Notes under the pieces: generated by a model | What the model was told of the DNA's origin: nothing | Databases searched by the model: none | The model's input: the letters and a program-made list of their open reading frames with translations, nothing else | Made by a program: the position numbers and the translations under genes | Source: Harmothoe impar | Lineage: Eukaryota > Annelida > Polychaeta > Phyllodocida > Polynoidae | Direction of reading: 5' to 3' | Length of the DNA: 64,000 bases | Assembly: GCA_947462335.1 (NCBI GenBank) | Contig: OX381710.1 | Coordinates: forward strand, 24,087,772-24,151,771 | Shown: in pieces, positions 22,009-33,022 of the stretch | Numbering within the stretch: the stretch's first letter is position 1 | How the letters are laid out: the number at the start of each line of letters is the position of its first letter

Positions 22009-23225
22009 GGGGTGATCCATTTAGTATGTCACACCCGAGGGGGTGGGGGGGGTCTTTTTTTTGTGTGACAAAGTGTGACAAGGGGGTGGGGGGGTGTATA
22101 GGATTATGTGACGTCACACTTTCAGATTTTTTTAAAAACATATATTAAATAAATGCTTATAATTAGTGATATCTCAAGGCTAAAAACATGCTGGTGGTTG
22201 TAGTAGACCTACAACTACCAGCCCCATCCACTAGAGACAGGTCAGCCTTCATCATCCTTCATCTGCTTAACTGACCTCGGTTCCATGCACTGCAGAGGGT
22301 AACACAAGATCCCGTATACATGGATGTGCAAGGCTATATTTTGAGCAAGACCCCCCTTGCCATGGGTCTGCTTTGCTCAAGAAATCCCCCTAACAAGGGC
22401 TACTTTTCACCAAAACCACCCTCACCAAGGGTCTATTTTTGGAGATTTCAACAAAATCTGTAAAAACAAGGGTCGCTTATTGGAGATCTCAGCAACAAAG
22501 GTCACTTTTGACTAAAAATCCCTTTCACCAAGGGTCGCTCCTCAGAGAATTTGCTTAAACCCAGACACAAAAATCTCCCCCAGGGTTCACTTTTCACGTC
22601 ACCTAGGGAAAGGGTTGCTGGAGAGCCAGCCACATACCTGTGTTGAAATAGAATTGAGTGCCCCCTCCCCCAGGTAGCATTACCTGCACACCTTTGATAG
22701 GGCATCTAAGTTTCCGATAAAATGTTGTCGTAATTTTATCACCGTTTCTAACAAAAAGTACCCAGATCTAAGTTGGCCTAAAGAGGTCCTAGATCTGATA
22801 TTATATACCCCACATCTCTATACTAGTGGAGATATATGGAGACAAAAGATGTCACCCATCCTTCAAGCCTGCAGATGATAATATGGGGAGCCCATAAGCG
22901 CCCGGAAATTGGCCAGACTCCTAAAGGTGCCCTATTCCTGTGACCACTTGCAAGAATCCATGGATCAAGGCCACAAAAATCTAGGGTGCCACCAATATTT
23001 ATATAATTTTGTTACCGCCTCTTTGAACAGTTGTAATCTGAAAAGGTTCTAATCAATAAGGTACATCATGCCTAATAACATCACTATTTGTAAGGGGGGG
23101 GTGTCAGCAGATTTGTGACATACTTTTCTGGGGGGTGTTGGGAGAAGCGTGACAAAGTGTGACATGGGGGTGGGGGGGTGTTCAAAATGGCCCAAAAAAG
23201 CGTGACATACTAAATGGATCACCCC
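22009..23225. mobile_element. 1.2-kb TIR element, GGGGTGATCC ends
   Basis: A perfect 24-bp terminal inverted repeat, beginning GGGGTGATCCATTTAGTATG. The flanks show ATA on both sides (22006-22008, 23226-23228). Subterminal G-rich GTGACAAAGTGTGACA blocks occur in opposite orientation at the two ends. The middle has degenerate CAAGGGTC repeats (22360-22600). No transposase frame. Confidence 0.85.
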
Positions 23226-24290
23226 ATAGTCACATACCACCATACAGCCATACACCCGGGCATACACTATACAGTCACATACCACCATACAGCCATACAC
23301 CCGGGCATACACCATACAGTCACATACCACCATACAGCCATACACCCGGACATATACACCATACAGTCACATACCACCATACAACCATACACCCGGGCAT
23401 ACACTATACAGTCACATACCACCATACAGCCATACACCCGGACATACACCATAGTCACATACCACCATACAGTCATACACCCGGGCATACACCATACAGT
23501 CACATACCACCATACAGCCATACACCCGGACATACACCATAGTCACATACCACCATACAGTCATACACCCGGGCATACACCATACAGTCACATACCACCA
23601 TACAGCCATACACCCGGACATAGACACCATACAGTCACATACCACCATACAGTCATACACCCGGGCATACACTATACAGTCACATACCACCATACAGCCA
23701 TACACCCGGACATACACCATAGTCACATACCACCATACAGCCATACACCCGGGCATACACTATACAGTCACATACCACCATACAGCCATACACCCGGACA
23801 TACACCATACAGTCACAAACCACCATACAGTCATACACCCGGGCATACACCATACAGTCACATACCACCATACAGCCATACCCGGGCATACACCATACAG
23901 TCACATACCACCATACAGCCATACACCCGGGCATGCAGCATACAGTCACATACCACCATACAGCCATACACCCGGGCATGCAGCATACAGTCACATACCA
24001 CCATACAGTCATACACCCGGGCATACACCATACAGTCACATACCACCATACAGTCATACATCTGGGCATGCAGCATACAGTCACATACCACCATACAGCC
24101 ATACACCCGGGCATGCAGCATACAGTCACATACCACCATACAGTCATACACCCGGGCATACACCATACAGTCACATACCACCATACAGTCATACACCCGG
24201 ACATACACCATACAGTCACATACCACCATACAGCCATACACCCGGACATACACCATACAGTCACATACCACCATACAGCCATACACCGAT
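23226..24290. repeat. 45-bp minisatellite, right part
   Basis: About 24 more copies of the 21705 unit, with variants GGACATATACAC, GGGCATGCAGCA and a 3-base-shorter ACCATAGTCAC form. The 389-codon frame across it is a repeat artefact. Confidence 0.95.
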
Positions 24291-24500
24291 CAAGCATGTA
24301 ATCATATATGTCATACACTCACATACCATAACGTTTTGGCAATGCATGCATTTGCTTGCTCGGTAGTGATTCAAAAAATATAGCATCCAGCTCTACATCA
24401 TTAGTATAGTAACAGCTTTGTGTACTAGAAGAGTGTGCCTTGGCATAATAGGCAACATATATGTACCGTATATTATTATGTAATATTGCCTTTCACTAAT

Positions 24501-24626
24501 ATTTCACTTTTTTTGCGCTTTCAAACTTTTTTCTCGCCAAATCGGGTGTTTTTAGACAAATTTCACTTTTTTGCGATTTCGGACTTTTTTCTCGCCAAAT
24601 CGGGTGTTTTTAGGCAAATTTCACCT
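24501..24626. repeat. 59-bp direct repeat, two copies
   Basis: Two adjacent copies of a unit containing CTCGCCAAATCGGGTGTTTT and TTTCACTTTTTTGCG, plus a partial third start. Confidence 0.8.
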
Positions 24627-25619
24627 TGTTGAAATTTGAACGCGATCTACACATATGTCCTACCCCCCCCCCCCCTCCAACACACACACACAGGCAGTGG
24701 CCGCTGCCGTGTCCAGAAACAAGGCAGGGTAACAGAGTGCACTGCCAGTAATGACTGACCTTCACCTTGTTTTGCAAAAACAATTCACCAATATAATACA
24801 ATACAGGTCAGTTATGTAATCCACCCACTTATCCACCTACTTGACAGCTGCTTGCCAGACATGCTGGCATATAGCCAGACATGCTGGCATATACATATGC
24901 AAAGATCAACAGCTACAAATTCACCTAAATACAAAATATTCCAACTTATATTTTTAAGAAATGATAATGCCCCAATCTTAACTCGCTACTGTAAAAAAAA
25001 CTAAGCAGTATCTATTTAGGAAAGGTGTATAAAATGAGCACAAAAAATACTGAATCCATGACCATGCTTCCCATAGGCTGCAGTGCTATAGCAGTGATTT
25101 ACACCAAAAAAACAGCTGATTTTGCCACAAGATCATGAACTACGACAAAACTATAAACTAAATCATTTCAAGCTAAACCAAAAAGATAGCTGAACATGTT
25201 GAGCACAGAATGGTCTGGAGATAAATTGAAAAATGTCTTTTCATCAATGAGTATTTTGATGAACCAACACACCATATCACGGCAATCTGACTCACAGAGG
25301 ACTGACTACATAAGAGAGTGCCTATCTATAGCACTATAGCACTACAGCTCACCAAGGCACACTCTAACAATTCACCCCTTGATTTCACAGAAGAGCCTGA
25401 TTATATTGTCCATTCCACTCAAATTAGAGCCGATTAAGGCCCCACCCAACGATAATACCTGCGTCCATCACCTATAAAGAGCCTCCTTTGGAAACCCTGA
25501 GCTGCTCGCTTCTACAGCTGCTCATTCCTCAGTCCTGATTGAAAACATTGGTTTTAAAAACCACGGAGAGGAATGGGAGATGATATAGCCTTTGCCATAG
25601 ACGCACCAGATGGTTTATC
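24627..25619. other. no gene seen; 20-bp duplication at 24855
   Basis: A C13 tract with CACACA at 24664. GCCAGACATGCTGGCATATA occurs twice in a row at 24855-24894. The rest is AT-rich up to the retrotransposon target site. Confidence 0.45.
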
Positions 25620-25650
25620 ATAATGTAGAGGTCGCGGAAAACTTAGTCAT

Positions 25651-25723
25651 TGGATCGGCCGGGAATCGAACCACAGACCTCTCGCACCGGTGACAAGCGT
25701 GCTAACCATTACACTACCAACCC
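25651..25723 (-). ncRNA. tRNA-like gene inside LTR (3' LTR copy)
   Basis: Same 73-nt tRNA-like sequence as in the other LTR (26303-26375), with identical A box, B box and TTTT downstream. Confidence 0.6.
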
Positions 25724-26256
25724 GTGTCTGACTGTTCTCCGCTCCCTACGTTACTGGATCGGTATGGTACAGAGGGGGAGGATTACCCAGGTGTTTTACC
25801 CCTTCGGGCTCTCCACCAGGGTACGGGGAATCCGACCCCTACACTACCCCCATCAGCTTCCATCATGTCCTCTAGATTCGGATTTTTCCGGGGGGTTACC
25901 AACCCTGGGCTTTCTCTCCCTCCTAGAAGGGGCTTTATCAAGCAGTTACAGAGAGTCCCAGCCCCCGGAGTATAGAGGCACCTAGCACCAGGCATTCTCA
26001 CCCACTGGAGACCGAAGGTCCCAATGGGGCTTTATCAAGCAGTTGTTGAGATACCCTGACTTCCCAGTGATGGAAGCTTTCTACACCATACCGATTCAGC
26101 CAATTTGTTGACTGAACTCCATGCTGAACTCCAACTGCCCGTACTAGGGACCAACACTTCCCAACCTGCTCCTCCAACTACCAACCGCCAGCAGGTGGCC
26201 AATCCCCAGCAAGCTGGAATGCTCCTACCGTTCGCAGTCAACGTACTACCCGATTC

Positions 26257-26274
26257 ATCGCGGCCGATCCACCA
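26257..26274 (-). promoter_or_regulatory. primer binding site of the TRIM
   Basis: On the minus strand TGGTGGATCGGCCGCGAT starts one base after the 5' LTR. TGG is the complement of a tRNA CCA tail, and the next 11 bases complement CGGCCGATCCA. That is the same 3' end carried by the tRNA-like sequence in the LTR. Confidence 0.75.
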
Positions 26275-26302
26275 GTGTAGAGGTCGCGGAAAACTTAGTC
26301 AT

Positions 26303-26375
26303 TGGATCGGCCGGGAATCGAACCACAGACCTCTCGCACCGGTGACAAGCGTGCTAACCATTACACTACCAACCC
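26303..26375 (-). ncRNA. tRNA-like gene inside LTR (5' LTR copy)
   Basis: On the minus strand 73 nt fold as a tRNA: acceptor GGGTTGG/CCGATCC pairs fully (two wobbles), discriminator A, canonical D arm with AATGGTTA loop, B box GGTTCGATTCC exact, A box TAGTGTAATGG exact. The T stem has two mismatches and position 33 is not U in the best fold, so it is probably not a working tRNA. A TTGTCAC heptamer hints at descent from tRNA-Asp(GTC). TTTT follows 9 bases after the end, as in a Pol III gene. Confidence 0.65.
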
Positions 26376-26613
26376 GTGTCTGACTGTTCTCCGCTCCCTA
26401 CGTTACTGGATCGGTATGGTACAGAGGGGGAGGATTACCCAGGTGTTTTACCCCTTCAGGCTCTCCACCAGGGTACGGGGAATCCGACCCCTACAATAAC
26501 ATACATGTAATTTCAACTGGTGGCTTACATGGAAACGAATTATCATTAAAAATTGCCATCAATTCAAAATTGACTTCATTTTACATATAAAGTTGGTTAA
26601 AGTTGGTCAATTA

Positions 26614-27042
26614 GGCCCAAAAAAAGAAGGTGTGTTTCAGGTTACCCGACCCTACCTAGCAAAACAGGGCCGACCCTATCCAATTTTGAACAAATATGAA
26701 TATTTTAACTAATTTTGGGGCTATTTCATAGTCAATTTGATGGTCCACGAGTCAACGCCAGTGTTGGCGAGACAGCGCTGAAGTTTGCAAGTCAATTTTT
26801 AGGTACTTTTCATGCCATGGGATCAATCTGTCTTTATAAAACAATTTTGGTGCTATTTCAGAGTCAATTTGATAGTATAGAGTCAACACCGTTGTCGACG
26901 AGTCAGCGCTGAAGTTTGCGAGTCAGTTTTGAGGTACTTTTCAGGCCAAAGTAAAAAAATAAAAATTAAAAAAATAAAAATCCGACCTACCCTACCTAGA
27001 TTTTCAGACTATGTAACCTGAAACACGCCTTTTTTTTTGGCC
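26614..27042. mobile_element. Harbinger-like MITE, copy A
   Basis: Ends GGCC + A tract + GTGTTTCAGGTTAC in inverted orientation, flanked by TTA on both sides (26611-26613, 27043-27045), as in PIF/Harbinger targets. Inside, about 155 bp is directly duplicated (26715 and 26845 onward: TTTTGG-GCTATTTC, GTCAATTTGAT, CAGCGCTGAAGTTTGC). Confidence 0.75.
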
Positions 27043-27045
27043 TTA

Positions 27046-29403
27046 TACCCATATTACTTTAGGGAGGTCATTGTACCCATATATACTACTGGCAAGATTC
27101 AGCGTAATTGTTCCATATGATGCCGTTTGCCTTATCACTGAATCTGAATGGGGGAACTCTGAGACATAATTTGCAGCAAACTAGATGTGAATAGATATCT
27201 TCATGATAGTCTAGCTGCTGGGAAACAATGGGATTCAAAGTGGGATCATGATAACCTAATTCTGTTAATTTTGTACCTTTTACTTTTAGCCGTCACAATA
27301 GTTAAGGACTGTTGCTCCTCATATAAGACAGACGTCTGGTCACCTAGATGAGCCAGACGTCTCATAACGCCAATAGACAAAGCCCAACTGGAGCAGAGCA
27401 ATCCATAACCCAAATATTATAGATATAACCATACTGATAACAAGGTAGTATTTAGTCTGCAGTGGGGAAGAGGAATACTCCATACTTGCCTACTTTTTAA
27501 GTAAATTGAATGGGAATTTCCTTTGTTCTCATTCACACATTCTATATTCTACAAATTATGTAATAAGATGTCAAGCTCTCAAAGCCAGGGTTACCATGCA
27601 TACAGTACATTTGCCAGAATGATATGGGCTGTGGAGGCAAAATGACGTTGTATCTTAGATACGTGTAGTGGTCTATATGTAATGGTTGTGAAGGTAGCCT
27701 GGAAGCTAGACTGGCCAGCCCAGAGGCCTCCCACAAGCAGCCAACATCCTCATGCACCCGTTCAAACAAGCTGAGAGTTGGGACGTCTAATATTGGCTAA
27801 TGTTTTAGAAGGTAAAGCTGAGGTAGAAGGATCATGGCTTTGGGTTAATCCCAGCACATCACACCCGGCTTATCGGGCGTGTTAACGTACTGCAGCCTTC
27901 AGGGCGCTGCGGGGGTGGCACATAGTTATCTATGCCTTATCTCCACAACCACAAGCAAACACTGAAAAATCTGCACATTGCGATCCTATAAGTATAAGTC
28001 TGCCGCAGAACACTTACTGCCACAAAGCCACTTGGCGCTGTAGGAACCATACATAAAAATAATACAAGGCGATGTGACCCCCAAGATGGATTTAAGGGAC
28101 AGGTGTTTACAAACAGCGCTGAGTACAGATTGGGGGCTTGGCACTGTGAGACACATTTTATGATGGCAGCGAGTTTGTTTCCTTGGAGAAGGGGGTGCAT
28201 TAGTGCTCTCAGACATCAAAGTAGAGGCTACTCTGTGACCCCTGTCATACACGTAACGTCCAGTTATAACTCCTCACCCCTCCAGTAGACCAGGTCTCTG
28301 AGTAGACAGACCACCTCTCATCCTACACTCTACGTGCATATACATGTACCAGACATCCAAGTGACCAATCTAAGAAAGAGTAATGTTCAACTAAAGGCAC
28401 CTGAATAGAGGTCCTCTACATGCAATCACTTTACAACATTTTTTTTATAAAGAATTGAAATTTACTTGGAAGACTTTAAACCCAGTATACCCCAAAGCAT
28501 ACACGTCATATATTCCTGACCTGTACCTGTACCCTCTTGATAAGAAGTAAGTTAGGCCATACATGTATGAGCCACCTCCATATATCCGCATATGGCCTCC
28601 GAGCAAACTGCGTATCATTAACTATATAGCTGTATCAATGATTAAATAGAGCCCCAAAGATGGTATGATATAGAACTCCAGAATTTGTTCAACTCAAATT
28701 CAAAGATCAGTTGTGCATGAAGCACTAGTATACGACGCTAACACAGACGTAACTTACATTGATACGACCAACCCTTACCCTCCAGTAGATACATAAATAA
28801 CCCTAACCCTTATATACAGTTACATTGTCCTGAAGATACAACTCGACCACACAGACACCCTCCATCCTTCATACATCCCCACTTACAGCCCTCCCCGTGT
28901 ATACATAATGCCCAGTCCCACACTTAAGGTGTTATGTCTACCCACTCCTTGGACACCTACTGCCTGGTCCCACTATAAACCAGTTAACCAGAGTCAACAC
29001 TGTCTGGTCTAAAACCGTCCAGCACGGGTTCGTTTCAGTTCAGAGCAATTAGTATGACTGATAAATGGTGCCCACCATCTTAACGCTCCTCACAGAGGGC
29101 TATTTTTCTAGCTCTCCTCCTATTTGAAACATCTCTCTCGGGCTGGCAGATATGGCAACCTTCCAGGGTTGTTCAAACACCTCGCCAGTTTTCCCAGGAC
29201 TGGTGGGTGAGAAGCCACAGATAAGGACGTTATCTGCAGAGGAGGTGTTCCCACAGCGATCAGTTAAAGTGCCCTGAGATGTTACCTATAATTAATGCAC
29301 ATAGCTCCTTATCGATGGTGCGTGAACAGGTAGACTGAGTACAGTCTCCCCTATCTCCTTCACCTGCACCATCTCACAACACACTTCTTTTCTCTGGTCT
29401 CAG
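27046..29403. other. no gene called
   Basis: Long stretch without confident exons. A dyad AGACGTCTGG...CCAGACGTCT lies at about 27330-27361. Overlapping frames at 27937-28288 on both strands are mildly coding-like (AEYRLGAWHCETHFMMAASL on plus) without matching splice signals. Confidence 0.35.
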
Positions 29404-29464
29404 CACCTCGATCTTCACCCACCAGTGCTGCATGTGCTGCGCAATGCGCAGTTGCTCCACCAAG
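29404..29464 (+). CDS. candidate short internal exon
   Basis: 61 bases with one of the best splice-site pairs in the window: acceptor ACTTCTTTTCTCTGGTCTCAG and donor AAG followed by GTGAGA. Frame 1 reads HLDLHPPVLHVLRNAQLLHQ; another frame is cysteine-rich (THQCCMCCAMRSCSTK). All frames are open, as expected for such a short exon. No family recognised. Confidence 0.4.
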
Positions 29465-30489
29465 GTGAGAGGTGTGCACCCGTTCATTCCATTGGTAATA
29501 TAGATGTTCTTTTCTTTTATCTTAGTTATGTTAAGACGTTTGTCGAGGGTAATATCTTCTGCATATAATATCCCATATTGCGCTCGTATCAGCCAGGTTA
29601 TGACCCTGATTTATAAGAAGTTTCCAAGTCAATTTATTGTAGTACATGTATCTCTGGGTATATATAGAGAGTATTCAAATTAAGACTTGGGTTTTAGAGG
29701 TTTGAATTTGGTATCTTTTTATTGTCAATAATTATTACAATGAGCTGTAACTTATAGCCAAGGATAGTGATGTCATTGACATCCAATTTATGTCGATAAC
29801 GAATATTGACATATAGTTATCAATTTATCAATGTATTGCAATATAATACACTATTAACAACATCTAAAACACTTTTCACTGCTGTAATAAGCTGAGGAAA
29901 ATAACAAAGGTTAATGGTGGTGTTCTATTATTTTCACTGAAAATGTTCACATAATAATCAGCAATATGAAACACAAAACTCCCAGCATTGAATACTGTGA
30001 GATAGCAATCTGACCTAAGGCCAGTCAAAAGGATAGGTACCCCAACTGTAAGCTCAACTGTTAGACTTAGAACATTATGTCTATCTCCCCCCTCACTAGA
30101 CATAGTTGAGAACACCTATCCCAAGGGTGCACTGGATGCAAGCACATTCAGATACCGCAATTTAAGTCCATATCTTGCTTTTTCCACTGACATAATTACA
30201 TTGACATATCAAAATTGTCAATATAATAAATTGAAATATTGACATAATAGCGATATGTCAATGTAGAGAATGTCAATTACTGCCCTAGTCAAGAAAACAT
30301 TGATAGACATAAGACAATATTGTTGAGTGATGGTTCATGTTAATCGTTGGTACATGTTGGGGAACACGTGTGGATAGGATGGGGAAATGATATGTGTCCT
30401 TTTAATCGTACTGTACCAGGTGACTATATATCTACGGAACTTCCACAGTCTGCATCCCTGATTACAAAACATCGAGACTACAACCACTA
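29465..30489. other. no gene seen
   Basis: AT-rich, with many TTGACATA-type words between 29760 and 30290. No exon signals. Confidence 0.4.
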
Positions 30490-30880
30490 GTATTTTTGAA
30501 ACAAGCCTGTAGCAAGGTAAGCAGGGGGTTAGCTATGCCTGATGGATTCGGAGCATAGTAGGTGATTTCTGTGCTAGGTATTCTTGCAGCAAGCCTATAG
30601 ATTTAGCAAGGTAAGCAGGGGCTATACCTGATGTCCTCAGGCTAGGTGATCTGTGTACCAAGTATTCTTGCAGCAAGCCTATAGATTTAGCAAGCTAAAC
30701 GTGGGCTATACCTGATGTCCTCAGGCTAGGTGATCTCTGTACCAAGTCTTCTTGCAGCAAGCCTATAGATTTAGCAAGCTGAACATGGGCTATACCTGAT
30801 GGGCTTGGTGATATCTGTGCCAAGTATTCTTGCATCAAGATTTAGCAAGGTAAGCAGAGGGGCCATACCTGATGGACTCG
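30490..30880. repeat. 84-bp tandem repeat, 4-5 copies
   Basis: Units contain CAAGCCTATAGATTTAGCAAG, GGGCTATACCTGATG and AGTATTCTTGCAGCAAG. Copies are imperfect and the last is truncated. Confidence 0.85.
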
Positions 30881-30984
30881 GGGCTATGTGATTTCTGTGC
30901 CTGGGGGATCTTTTATTTGTCTGTTCCCAACCCAAATTAGCTGCCCCTGGGGTAAAATGGTGAGTGTGTGTGTTGGGGGGGGGG

Positions 30985-31230
30985 GGTGTAGATGGAGGTG
31001 TGCTGGGATCCGGCGTGGGGCTGGTTGTGGCCGTCAAATAAACAGCCTGGAGGCGGCAGTAGGGCCGTAACGAGGCGCACCTGGTGTGGTATATACGCGG
31101 CACGTGGAGGGGCCGGGGGCGCCCTGACCCCCACCGACTCACATGTGTACCTGACAATAGGGGGCTGTGGCCTCGTCTGATCCTCCAGGTAATGGGTCAG
31201 CCTCCTGGCTGCAGCCTCAGCCCTACTGCT
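30985..31230 (-). CDS. candidate coding segment, unknown protein
   Basis: The minus frame reads AEAAARRLTHYLEDQTRPQP, PIVRYTCESVGVRAPPAPPR, AAYIPHQVRLVTALLPPPGC and LFDGHNQPHAGSQHTS, with mostly G/C third positions. A possible acceptor is GGCTGAGGCTGCAG; possible donors are CAGGTACAC or CAGGTGCGC within it, so true limits are uncertain. The plus strand is also largely open here. A G tract (about 30965) and a MITE (31243) bracket it. Confidence 0.3.
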
Positions 31231-31242
31231 GCTGCTGCACAG

Positions 31243-31416
31243 ATAACCCTTTAAAGCCCACAGAGTGATAAATGCAACATGTCCTTTGTCGACATGCATA
31301 TTAAATGTCCTGACGAGTAACTCGCCAGTGCTGCATTCATGCTCGGCATAGTGTGTGAATGCAGCATGGTGGCAAGGGGTATAGGGCATTAAAGCATCAT
31401 GCGGATCTAAGAGATA
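31243..31416. mobile_element. TTAA-type MITE, copy 9, shortened
   Basis: ATAACCCTTTAAAGCCCACAG start, CGAGTAACTCGCCAGTGCTGC core, GCATTAAAGCATCATGCGG end. About 70 bp is missing from the middle. Confidence 0.7.
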
Positions 31417-31805
31417 GCGCACCTGGATGGCCAGGGGCATGGCACTGGTATAGGGATGGGAAGTAGGGGCGCCTGCTGCTGGAACGATGCACCAACACCC
31501 CAATATATTCCACATTTTCACTCAAGGCATAGCACTTCACATATATAGAATGTATATGGCGATGTGTACACATGCACAATGTGAACACATCTATACGTCA
31601 CTACCCCACCCCCTCCCCCTGCATCTAGCCTGCCCTCCTCCTACAAACACACACAGACACGTGCTGGCTTAACCTTCAGACCCTCACCTCTATTTCCACA
31701 CATATACCCCCACCCTATACCACACCTCAACGGTGCACAAGCCTATATCCCTCTCTACTCTTCAAAGACTGGAGTAGGCTGCAACATATGTACTCCCATG
31801 TAATT
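31417..31805. other. no gene seen
   Basis: C/A-rich stretch with CACACACAGACACG near 31648. No exon signals. Confidence 0.35.
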
Positions 31806-32512
31806 CAGTGCATATATTCTGTTCAAGCTTTTTTTTCTCCAACCCTCCAAAATGGTGTGAATGTAAGGAGGTTGGCAAAGAAGTAGAAAAGTGAAGTGTG
31901 AAAGTGGAGGAACTTGGCAGTGTAGAGAAAGTACGACGGTCTAAAAGTGAATTATTTGAAAGTGGATTGTGGGTACCTTTCTGAAGGTGTGGAGCGAGGA
32001 CCTTAGAAGCTAAGAGTTGTTGGAACTGTATATTGTATACTGGAATGGAGCTATCGTGAGAGTGATGAAATTGGCAAAGTAGTTGAAAGATGAAAGTGAG
32101 CAACTTAGTTGTAACTTATGTAGTGGTAGGAAGAAGAGGTAAAGGTGAAGGTGTACAGTGGAAGAATGAAATGGTGACGCCGATGACATTAAGAATGTAG
32201 GGAAGGAATGAAGGTGGAAAACTTGGCAATGTTGTGGGAGTTTGAAACTACAGCGATGAAGGTGTAGGTGATGATATTGGGAATGTAGTTGAAAGATAAC
32301 GGTGAGTTAGTTGTTGCAGGATGAAGGGATGAAAGTGCAACTGTGGTGAAAGAATGACAGTGTTAGGATGAAAACATTGTAATTGTAATGGAGAAAGCTG
32401 GCAATGTAATGAAAGCATGGTGGTGTGAGGGTGCTGATGTTGTAGACGTAGGAGAGCCCATGTATGACGTAGATGTGGAGGTGTGGAGGGGCACAGATGG
32501 CTCCTCCAGCAC
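31806..32512. repeat. degenerate purine-rich repeat region
   Basis: Plus-strand words GTGAAAGTG, GGCAATGTAG, TTGAAAGAT and GAATGAAGGTG recur at irregular 40-80 base spacing. This looks like an old decayed minisatellite. Open frames on the minus strand follow from the skewed composition. Confidence 0.55.
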
Positions 32513-32754
32513 CACACAGGTCAGTGCCACAATGGGCTGACCCCAGCCAGGTCAGCTTTCAGCCCCACCTGGTGGCTAAAAACCCTGCAGCAGCCTGTGT
32601 GAGGCGGCGCCCCTGAAAGGGCCCAACACGGTGCCCCTGTTCTAGTGTGTTTGTACAAACCGAAGAAAAGAAGCGCCGTTAACGTTACCGGGTACTCGGC
32701 GTGCTAACCTGAAGCAAAGCATGTGCGGTACGGGTAGGCCCCTGACCGGCCCAG

Positions 32755-33022
32755 CTAATCCTTTAGTGACCACATAGTGCATTAATAATATATGCCATTT
32801 GTCGGAATGATACATGAATGCACTCAGCCCTGGTGAGTAACTCGCAAGTAGTGCATGGATGCATCATTTCTATATTACGGGATTGATGTACTTCCGAAAC
32901 GTCGGCCTAATGCATGAATGCAGCAATGGCGAGTTACGCGCCAATGCAGCATTTATGCATCATGACAGCAGCGGGTACAATGTATAATGCATTAATGCAC
33001 TTCGTGTCCTTTAAAGAGCTAA
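32755..33022. mobile_element. TTAA-type multi-hairpin MITE, copy 10
   Basis: Flanked by CTAA on both sides (32755-32758, 33019-33022), a variant of the usual TTAA. Ends TCCTTTAGTGACCACATAGTG and CACTTCGTGTCCTTTAAAGA. Confidence 0.75.

Larger units (their letters stand above)
25624..26495 (-). mobile_element. TRIM: non-autonomous LTR retrotransposon, complete
   Basis: Two 220-bp direct repeats (25624-25843 and 26276-26495) appear to differ at one base and start TG, end CA, with inverted ends TGTAG...CTACA. A 4-bp target duplication ATAA flanks the whole element (25620-25623, 26496-26499). Read on the minus strand, the 5' LTR is 26495-26276, followed after one base by a primer binding site. 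A purine tract (GATGGGGGTAG) directly precedes the 3' LTR at 25843. The 432-bp interior has no gag or pol; it holds a 19-bp direct duplication GGGGCTTTATCAAGCAGTT at 25929 and 26026. Near-identical LTRs indicate a recent insertion. Confidence 0.85.

Noticed and set aside
21705..24290. Regular short repeats resembling a CRISPR array
   Set aside because: Units are contiguous with no unique spacers, and the sequence is eukaryotic in character.
23214..24383. 389-codon open frame and its opposite-strand partners
   Set aside because: Produced by the 45-bp minisatellite.
26105..26383. Plus-strand 92-codon frame in the miniature retrotransposon, considered as a gag remnant
   Set aside because: The PBS and purine tract place the element on the minus strand, and the frame runs through the PBS and tRNA-like sequence.
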